From: Pseudomonadota bacterium
GTDB lineage: Bacteria > Cyanobacteriota > Vampirovibrionia > LMEP-6097
Assembly (NCBI GenBank): GCA_009924885.1
Contig: RFQS01000046.1
Location: 1-11,466, forward strand
Length of the DNA: 11,466 nt
Direction: 5' to 3'
Shown: piece after piece, positions 7,901 through 11,466 of the stretch
Layout of the letters: every line of letters starts with the position of its first letter
Numbering within the stretch: the first letter of the stretch is position 1
The notes under the pieces: generated by a model
The model's input: only the letters and a program-made list of their open reading frames with translations
Databases searched by the model: none
Told to the model about the DNA's origin: nothing
Program-made: the position numbers and the translations under genes

Positions 7901-9106
7901 ATTAATTTTGATGCAGAACAAAAGACTCTAAAATATCATTTAATGGATATGGATGAAAAAATTAGCGTCCATATAAATGGAGCAAATTTAACTGGAGAAA
8001 CTGGTGTTGATCTACTACATGAAGATTTAATTCAGCTTGGTAATGATATGTTTTATCTTGCAAAAACCAATAATGGGGAACTGGCAATTCACCAAATTTC
8101 ACATGGTGATGCAGAAGTAATAAATCAATTATGGTTAAGAGATAATAATACCCATTTTGAACAAGGCAATATTGGTCAATGTGAAATAAGTGGATTAATT
8201 GCAGCAATGCGAGAAGATCCGTCTGGTATGGGTCTTAAACTTCTAGTTAATTCAGTAGACATAGTAAGAGATTTAAATAATGATATTATTTTTTCAACTC
8301 GAATTAAAAATCCAGAAATGGTTAAAGTAGATAAAGCAAGCTTAGTTGATCAGCCTTATAAATGGCAAAGAATAACTGTAGAAAAATCTTTACGTGGATA
8401 CTCTTTCAGCGACAAGAAAGACAACGATGGTAGAACAGAAATCCTTATTGGCAGTCCCTTTGAACTTTCCATAGACAGCGTTGACATGAGATATGAGGCA
8501 GGCGAGGCTACTTATTCTCGGAACAGGAGACCAAGCTTTGGCACTAAAATGAATTCCGGACCTGGTATTTTAGGAGCCACCATAAGAAAATTAACAGGTG
8601 ATGATTATAAATATTTAGTCGGCAAGGAGGAGGTAATAGAATCTCTGTGGGGGGCAAAAGAAAAAGAAGGTTATCAATCTAATTATTATCGTAATCCAGC
8701 AAGGTATTGTGATTCAGGTAATTCATCACAAGAATATTTTGCATATTATTGGAAAGATGATATGGAAAAAATCTTAACTACACTTTCACAATCAGGCAAA
8801 GCTGGTATTTTTACTAACATCGAATTTCCTAAGGGAGAAGTCCCTCAAAACATTTTAGAAAACCATCCTGAAATACACGCAGACCATTGCTATGCTCTAG
8901 GACCGCACAATGGCATTAACGTTCAAGAAAGTATGAAGGGAAAGCCTTCCTCTTGCTTATTAGGGAAAAAAATATTAATGATAAACCCTTGGAATACTGA
9001 AAAATACAGATCATTTGTGGACTTAGAAGCCATTAGTTCAACAGGATTCAGATTATTACAGTGGGATGCCAGTGATCAGATAAAGTTAGATTGTGTTTTT
9101 AGTTAA
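4997..9106 (+). CDS. Giant multidomain protein: two helical+FHA-like modules and a C-terminal calpain-like cysteine protease
   Basis: The product from ATG 4997 is 1369 aa, but the reading frame continues 266 codons further upstream without a start, so this is the 3' portion of a gene of more than 1,630 codons. Domains: residues 1-290 helical; about 306-412 beta-rich FHA-like (VNGEKIN then SYGSYVGI); about 430-590 beta-rich, unrecognised; about 625-905 helical; about 927-1022 a second FHA-like domain (HINGANL then LIQLGNDMF); about 1046-1369 calpain-type (family C2) papain-fold protease with Gln1056 and Cys1062 in QGNIGQC, His1297 in HCYAL and Asn1330 in NPWN. FHA domains usually bind phosphothreonine peptides, but the GR and SxxH signatures are not evident, so binding is doubtful. 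No Shine-Dalgarno precedes ATG 4997 and no signal peptide or membrane segment is seen. The protease signature is clear; substrate and location are unknown. The gene may be non-functional here because its 5' end is lost. Confidence 0.85.
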   Translation: MTSTKEIHLKNIPTVDLENLRKEPLLYHSIQLRNSDSEQSQEMYRRYVQKITNINQFFLAAEYGPQDQGNLAFLKSTIDQKFKNQEISLTLNLEATEREASRYLQRNHSDIDSDYRNDEKIREKPLTMISWGSVYENFASEEYEIFKKINASELYDPYYDLVSTLYNFKALSSEYFRTRDITTLLDGLKTIEAKKLEQIYPALKQLDSKHLLTAYLPLIYMQDDLSLKVQEDLEHYIRHSSYNYQAEFIKRLLEIGEQDKATGLISKIISHYSNSNQLSLFNDKLQALEINPSVYKEPFKERVSQENFNLDINISKQNFLILLNTESDIPYGTFKTSVNENNHHVAVAVSKNKNGSEETLAHIHIEKNSGKMFIENIGDNYISVNGEKINHKTEISYGSYVGIDNDLYRLEFGEARGDLSFSLIAKDKAMKLEDSFISPQINEVLDSGININGAALNTNNFHNILSRLDFHQDSEGKDVIIYDGTKQGVLETEDYLLWGPSKGIKIQEGLAGYKLNENNRPINTVHVENTNYLEGLGLIQSLLDRSDTLPSWMLNKVDLKIGQNVSPTLNFNTSSNERLELISRKVNALQAPIGTRSSQLSKTTEPSSLLFKQASSSIISGNIKHSKAFIIKAIDTAENTQELLQAINLWTETLQKPLEDLKNKIDIQALNEKILNYDLKYQCSDLAFQLNSNDLQIGASGFGKVTPRSWDLLDLVELKDVFKVLGMKEAVSRMDTIHSDFQKLQAMADEANKLESSQNFNSLNNAPTLFFDKKLFHNFLGMLKVINQPLNLSESKYNLNTIYPALLASPLINNDEAKNINEVEIQTQLKNQILKQFKHAGLYYQCEFLSRLKFFNDQQHIEPLMQEMFSQIKNSDLLYKAIDEMRFQGFQDKELKQSLRKVLDQKSDFIWHIDSSEKSNFLKSLSETDLNINLNFSKLQIEVSINQDGTKLFRLGKLINDEVINLGEINFDAEQKTLKYHLMDMDEKISVHINGANLTGETGVDLLHEDLIQLGNDMFYLAKTNNGELAIHQISHGDAEVINQLWLRDNNTHFEQGNIGQCEISGLIAAMREDPSGMGLKLLVNSVDIVRDLNNDIIFSTRIKNPEMVKVDKASLVDQPYKWQRITVEKSLRGYSFSDKKDNDGRTEILIGSPFELSIDSVDMRYEAGEATYSRNRRPSFGTKMNSGPGILGATIRKLTGDDYKYLVGKEEVIESLWGAKEKEGYQSNYYRNPARYCDSGNSSQEYFAYYWKDDMEKILTTLSQSGKAGIFTNIEFPKGEVPQNILENHPEIHADHCYALGPHNGINVQESMKGKPSSCLLGKKILMINPWNTEKYRSFVDLEAISSTGFRLLQWDASDQIKLDCVFS
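5912..6232 (+). other. FHA-like domain 1 of the giant protein
   Basis: Residues about 306-412 alternate strands and turns as in an FHA beta-sandwich. The diagnostic end is SGKMFIENIG, then ISVNGEKIN, then SYGSYVGI and a closing strand LYRLEF, resembling the canonical S-x-N-G-x-x-(I/L)-N and L-x-x-G-D-x-(I/L) pattern. The canonical GR and SRxH phosphopeptide-binding residues are not obvious, so it may be a structural FHA relative. Confidence 0.6.
7775..8062 (+). other. FHA-like domain 2 of the giant protein
   Basis: Residues about 927-1022 repeat the layout of domain 1: an opening strand NINLNFSKLQIEVSI (compare NLDINISKQNFLILL), a LGEINFD strand, HINGANL, then DLIQLGNDMFYL. It sits directly before the protease domain. 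Phospho-binding residues are again not evident. Confidence 0.55.
8132..9103 (+). other. Calpain-like (family C2) cysteine protease domain
   Basis: Residues about 1046-1369. QGNIGQCEISGLIAAM matches the calpain motif QGxxGDCWLLAAxA, with Gln (oxyanion hole) six residues before the nucleophile Cys1062 (codon 8180-8182). His1297 (8885-8887) in HADHCYALG corresponds to the calpain GHAYSV histidine. Asn1330 (8984-8986) in LMINPWN corresponds to the NPWG asparagine. Order and spacing (Cys, about 235 residues, His, 33 residues, Asn) agree with calpains. D in GDC is replaced by Q and W by E after Cys, so it is divergent. Calcium-binding residues were not identified. Confidence 0.8.
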
Positions 9107-9126
9107 AAGATCTAATTTATGAGATG

Positions 9127-9167
9127 TGTCAACTCCCCATTTCATGAATTAACTTTTTAAAGTTTCA
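9127..9167 (+). repeat. Left terminal inverted repeat of the second IS
   Basis: Begins TGTCAACTCCCCATTTCATG and ends near TAAAGTTT; pairs imperfectly with 10336-10376 inverted. Boundaries are approximate. Confidence 0.6.
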
Positions 9168-9227
9168 CAATGTCATAGAATCCTCCTTTTATTACTGTGA
9201 TTTTTTTCATTAGAAAAAGTTCTCAGT

Positions 9228-9253
9228 AGTTAAGCAGCTTTAGCTGCTTAACT
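9228..9253. terminator. Perfect 12-bp stem hairpin at the end of IS orfB
   Basis: AGTTAAGCAGCT, two-base loop, AGCTGCTTAACT: a perfect inverted repeat five bases beyond the orfB stop codon, on its downstream side. On the minus strand a short T run (CTTTTTC) begins about 8 bases further on rather than immediately, so it is a weak candidate terminator. It may instead protect the transposase mRNA end or shield the IS from outside reading. Confidence 0.45.
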
Positions 9254-9258
9254 CGCTT

Positions 9259-10020
9259 CTAAGCTGTTCTTTCGGAATACAAAGAAAGAAACTTGCAGGG
9301 ACTAGTTTTAAGAGCGGTGTGCATTCTCTCCGTATTGTAATAATTAATGGTTTCTCTAATTCGAGAAACGACTTCTCCGATGTTCTTGCAGTCAGAGATA
9401 TCTCCCAAATCTTCCTTAAACCCTCTGTAGAATGACTCTTGAAAACCATTTCTCCAAGGGCATCCTTTGGGGCTCATTGATTGAGAAATTTGATGGTACT
9501 TCAATATTGACGTGAATTTCTCACTGCGATATTCACTCCCTTGGTCTGAATGAATGATATATGGCACAGTCTTCTCTTTGACGGCACCTAGGTAAAAGGC
9601 TTTTAATATTAGCTCGGTGTCATGCTTGTCTGAAACATTGAATCCAACTATTTTTCTAGAAAAAATATCAATGAATGTCGCTACATACAGGAAACTGTTT
9701 TCATATTTTAAATACGTAAAATCACTTGCCCAAACAGTATTTGGAGAAATTACTTTTAAATTCTCTAGCAAATTAGAGATTTTAGCATCTGGCTTGCCCT
9801 TGTCTTCTGGCTTAAAAGGCTTTATTCGTTTGCGATTTAGCTGCATCCCATATTTGCCTAAAACTCTAAAAACTCTCTTCCTTCCGACCTTAAGCTCTGG
9901 AAAAATTCTATCTCCTCCATAGTTACGGTGCTTCTTCCTTAAGTCCAGAATCTTGCTTCTAAGCTTCTTATCGCGGATCTCTATCTTTGATTCTCGCTCC
10001 TCTAGCGTTGCTGCACTCAT
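9259..10020 (-). CDS. IS3-family transposase OrfB (DDE integrase core), second IS
   Basis: A 253-residue product with an HTH_21-like region (about 25-60, YGGDRIFPELKVGRKRV) and rve-type catalytic core. The triad is D100 in VWASDFTYL, D159 in IIHSDQGSEY and E195 in NGFQESFYRG, with 35 residues between the last two as in IS3. The C-terminal NYYNTERMHTALKTSP motif is present. The ATG at 10020 is probably an internal start; the frame is open upstream to the A8G slippery run at 10093-10085, so an OrfAB fusion of about 360 residues is likely. Strong similarity to the first element's OrfB, especially around the catalytic residues, but many differences elsewhere, so it is a separate IS and not a recent copy. 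Confidence 0.93.
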   Translation of the reverse strand: MSAATLEERESKIEIRDKKLRSKILDLRKKHRNYGGDRIFPELKVGRKRVFRVLGKYGMQLNRKRIKPFKPEDKGKPDAKISNLLENLKVISPNTVWASDFTYLKYENSFLYVATFIDIFSRKIVGFNVSDKHDTELILKAFYLGAVKEKTVPYIIHSDQGSEYRSEKFTSILKYHQISQSMSPKGCPWRNGFQESFYRGFKEDLGDISDCKNIGEVVSRIRETINYYNTERMHTALKTSPCKFLSLYSERTA

Positions 10021-10061
10021 CTTTAGAGACTTAAGAACGTGGCTCTTTTTTAAGCTTCTTT

Positions 10062-10322
10062 CTAGTAAGTTTTTCGCAACTTTTCTTTTTTTTCGCTATT
10101 AAGCTCCAGCAGTATCTCTGCTAAAACGATCTTCATTTCCTCTATATCTTTCATTAATTTTCGATTATGGATAAGTAGTTTACGGGGACTGCTTACATTC
10201 TCCATACGGCTATACACTGCTTGCGTCCTAATACCAAACCTTGAAGCTATATCTCCTGCACTTGATCCAGAATGTAGCATCTTCTCCATTTCTACTAAAT
10301 CTTCTTTACTTAAACGACCCAT
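10062..10322 (-). CDS. IS3-family transposase OrfA (helix-turn-helix), second IS
   Basis: An 86-residue DNA-binding subunit. Residues about 4-40 form the helix-turn-helix (SKEDLVEMEKMLHSG, then SAGDIASRFGIRTQAVYSRM), followed by a coiled helix (about 50-80, LIHNRKLMKDIEEMKIVLAE) like the leucine zipper of other IS3 OrfA proteins. The ATG at 10322-10320 follows a strong AGGAGG by six bases (complement of 10329-10334). Its C-terminal codons pass over the A8G run and the frame ends at TAG. It starts 54 bases inside the IS right end, the same layout as in the first element. Confidence 0.92.
   Translation of the reverse strand: MGRLSKEDLVEMEKMLHSGSSAGDIASRFGIRTQAVYSRMENVSSPRKLLIHNRKLMKDIEEMKIVLAEILLELNSEKKEKLRKTY
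10085..10093 (-). promoter_or_regulatory. Programmed -1 frameshift site between orfA and orfB (second IS)
   Basis: Minus-strand A8G near the end of orfA (GAA AAA AAA GAA AAG). In the -1 frame codons are open from here through the annotated orfB start (AGA AAA GTT GCG AAA AAC ...), so a shift yields the OrfAB fusion. Same site type as in the first element. Confidence 0.8.
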
Positions 10323-10335
10323 CTCTTTCCTCCTC

Positions 10336-10376
10336 TAAAACTTTACTTTCTTATTCATTTTATCGGGCAGGCCTCA
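10336..10376 (-). repeat. Right terminal inverted repeat of the second IS
   Basis: Inverse complement starts TGAGGCCTGCCCGATAAAAT. Its TGA is also the stop codon of the resident gene entering from 10652. Confidence 0.6.
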
Positions 10377-10652
10377 CAAGTTATTAATTGAAAGATTTTC
10401 ATCATCAATAAAATCTTCTATGATTTGCTCTAAATCATCTTTCGATAAATTTGGATAACGCTGATATGAATTCTCTCTCGCCAAATCATTACTTGGAGCT
10501 GGTATTGAAACCATCAATGGCGATATAAGAGTAGGAGTAGGAGTAGGAGCCTCAACCATAGGGGGCTGAAAATTTTCAGGTATAGAAGGAGGAATAGAAG
10601 CGGAAGCAACTCTTGGCTGGCTCGAAGGATCAAAGAAACGGGAATTTATCAT
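10374..10652 (-). CDS. Proline-rich hypothetical protein, probably C-terminally altered by the IS
   Basis: A 92-residue product with no recognised family. Residues 10-55 are disordered and proline-rich, including a PTPTPT tract encoded by a GAGTAG-type hexanucleotide repeat (three-plus copies on the plus strand at 10529-10548). Residues about 68-88 form an acidic helix (LSKDDLEQIIEDFIDDE). The ATG at 10652 has a modest AGGT upstream. It is the third gene of a minus-strand operon, 40 bases after the stop of the gene at 10693. Its TGA stop lies within the terminal bases of the second IS, so the original C-terminus may have been longer. Joining directly to the sequence left of the IS would add only four codons (HLIN) before a TAG, so little may be lost. 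Confidence 0.6.
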   Translation of the reverse strand: MINSRFFDPSSQPRVASASIPPSIPENFQPPMVEAPTPTPTLISPLMVSIPAPSNDLARENSYQRYPNLSKDDLEQIIEDFIDDENLSINNL

Positions 10653-10692
10653 AATAAGACCTATTCATAAAAAGTATCTCTCTTGATATTTT

Positions 10693-11091
10693 TTACTCTA
10701 GACTTGCAATTTCACCATAATTAGTTAACTCACCTATCATGAGCGCCTCTTCTGTTAATGTTTCATATTCTTCTTGCCTTCTATGCTCCTCTAATATCTC
10801 TTCTGCATCGAAATTTCCATCATGCATAGATGTAATCAAAGTTTTTAATTTCTTATCGTCAGAATATCTATAAAGCTTCATTAATTTATTTTTCACAAAA
10901 TCTAAATCTAGGTATAGGTACAATTTTTTTACTGTTTGATATTTAAACCAATTATTACCATAGTCAAGATCAATAACTAGACGCCTTGCTTTATCAATGT
11001 TCCTTAAACGTTTTTCCTCTTCTTTAAGATCCTGCTTGTTATTAATAAGCAATCTAAGCTGTTGTTCATGTGCATTATTATGTTGTGCCAT
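10693..11091 (-). CDS. Hypothetical charged helical protein, 132 aa
   Basis: Not recognised. Nearly entirely alpha-helical and highly charged, with a coiled-coil-like N-terminal part (about 8-35, rich in Lys, Glu and Arg) and an acidic C-terminal helix (about 95-120, EEILEEHRRQEEYETLTEEA). No membrane segment or signal peptide. The ATG at 11091 overlaps the stop region of the preceding gene by 14 bases, indicating translational coupling. An AAGGAGGTA lies upstream (minus strand, 11109-11101), about 11 bases from the ATG and inside the preceding gene. This is the clearest Shine-Dalgarno among the resident genes here. It belongs to the minus-strand operon ending in the gene at 10374. Small acidic helical proteins of this size include secretion chaperones, but nothing specific supports that. 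Confidence 0.75.
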   Translation of the reverse strand: MAQHNNAHEQQLRLLINNKQDLKEEEKRLRNIDKARRLVIDLDYGNNWFKYQTVKKLYLYLDLDFVKNKLMKLYRYSDDKKLKTLITSMHDGNFDAEEILEEHRRQEEYETLTEEALMIGELTNYGEIASLE

Positions 11092-11466
11092 TTAATAATC
11101 TACCTCCTTGTTGATTATAGACATCGCTACCTGAAAGCATTTTAAGCCCAATTTCCAAAAATGCTGTGAATTTTTCACTAAGATAGCACAGCATCGTATC
11201 GCGAAAAGTTCTGTTTATTTGTTTAGATTTCACGCCGCCACCTAGGCTTATGCCTGCATCTGGAATAATTTCCTGCATTGAATCAACATGTGCAAAAAAG
11301 GTTTCCTTATCTGAAGTAGCCAAACTAATCTGCAAAGCATCTAAATTTTTCAAATATGCTTCTGAAACATGTTCTCGCAATAAACTAAATTGTTTTTCAT
11401 ATCCAATATTATTATCAGCAGAACTATCATTTTCAGAAATAGTTTTAAATGCACTTTTCAATGCCA
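11078..11466 (-). CDS. Hypothetical protein, 3' part only (runs off the window)
   Basis: The C-terminal 129 codons or so of an unrecognised gene that continues past the right edge. A TTG at 11461 could serve as start, but the frame is still open upstream of it (GCA TTG AAA AGT ...), with no Shine-Dalgarno visible, so a start outside the window is at least as likely. The translation is mostly helical (for example QFSLLREHVSEAYLKNLDAL and FRDTMLCYLSEKFTAFLEIG), with a glycine-rich turn (GISLGGG). It overlaps the next gene (10693-11091) by 14 bases and carries that gene's Shine-Dalgarno site in its 3' end. First visible member of a three-gene minus-strand operon. Confidence 0.65.
   Translation of the reverse strand, partial: ALKSAFKTISENDSSADNNIGYEKQFSLLREHVSEAYLKNLDALQISLATSDKETFFAHVDSMQEIIPDAGISLGGGVKSKQINRTFRDTMLCYLSEKFTAFLEIGLKMLSGSDVYNQQGGRLLNGTT

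Larger units (their letters stand above)
9127..10376 (-). mobile_element. Second intact IS3-family insertion sequence, about 1.25 kb
   Basis: Contains orfA and orfB on the minus strand with a -1 frameshift site. The ends are imperfect inverted repeats: left TGTCAACTCCCCATTTCATG..., right (inverted) TGAGGCCTGCCCGATAAAAT..., with matches continuing to ATGAAT-A and TAAAGTTT about 35 bases in. Ends could instead be two bases further out on each side (9125 and 10378). No target-site duplication is seen with either choice. It differs from the first element (OrfB is clearly related but diverged), so these are two IS species. It lies 20 bases past the stop of the giant gene and its right end provides the stop codon of the minus-strand gene at 10374. 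Confidence 0.85.

Noticed and set aside
6682..8207. Minus-strand frames of 85 and 81 codons inside the giant gene
   Set aside because: Contained in a continuous plus-strand coding frame; no ribosome site and no domain.
9240..9922. Other frames overlapping the second IS orfB (9240-9449 minus, 9617-9922 plus)
   Set aside because: Shadows of a clear DDE transposase.
3064..10376. Composite transposon carrying the giant gene between two IS copies
   Set aside because: The two elements are different IS species with different ends, so they are unlikely to mobilise the segment together.
10529..10548. GAGTAG tandem repeat as a CRISPR or regulatory array
   Set aside because: Only about three 6-base units, in frame, encoding a Pro-Thr tract; no spacers.
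1..11466. tRNA, rRNA, CRISPR array or recoded stop codons
   Set aside because: No cloverleaf or rRNA-like segment was noticed, no spaced repeats exist, and TGA works as a normal stop at several gene ends.

Overview
The window is low-GC bacterial DNA using the standard code (TAA, TGA and TAG all end genes). It looks like an accessory region: large or unfamiliar proteins, two intact IS3-family insertion sequences, and the wreck of a third. Shine-Dalgarno sites (AAGGAGG type) precede both transposase orfA genes and one resident gene, so the 16S anti-SD is conventional. The species cannot be named from the sequence. A very large multidomain protein ending in a calpain-like protease is the kind of gene seen in host-associated or predatory bacteria, but that is only a hint.

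Layout: (1) 102-1277, minus strand: two adjacent small genes whose products share a ~70-residue block and look like diverged paralogues. (2) 1278-1376: a 99-bp divergent intergenic region with candidate promoters both ways. (3) 1377-2507, plus strand: an unrecognised 376-aa protein with a proline-rich N-terminus and a beta-rich C-terminus. (4) 2535-3063: a badly decayed plus-strand IS3 transposase. (5) 3064-4197: an intact minus-strand IS3-family element butted against that remnant. (6) 4199-9106: one uninterrupted reading frame, the centrepiece. It has no start codon for its first 266 codons, so it is the 3' part of a gene cut by the insertion sequence. It encodes two diverged helical + FHA-like modules and a C-terminal calpain-family (C2) cysteine protease domain with the whole catalytic signature: Gln and Cys in QGNIGQC, His in HCYAL, Asn in NPWN. 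(7) 9127-10376: a second, different, intact minus-strand IS3-family element. (8) 10374-11466, minus strand: three small closely packed genes, the first running off the window edge and the last ending exactly inside the IS terminus.

How it fits together: the resident genes are a minus-strand pair, a plus-strand pair (376-aa protein, then the giant gene) and a minus-strand triplet, with insertion sequences at each junction. The lack of target-site duplications at the two intact elements, the nesting of one in a remnant, and the missing 5' end of the giant gene suggest IS-mediated deletion. The most interesting biology is the calpain-like, FHA-bearing giant protein, possibly a secreted or regulatory protease and now probably a truncated copy.
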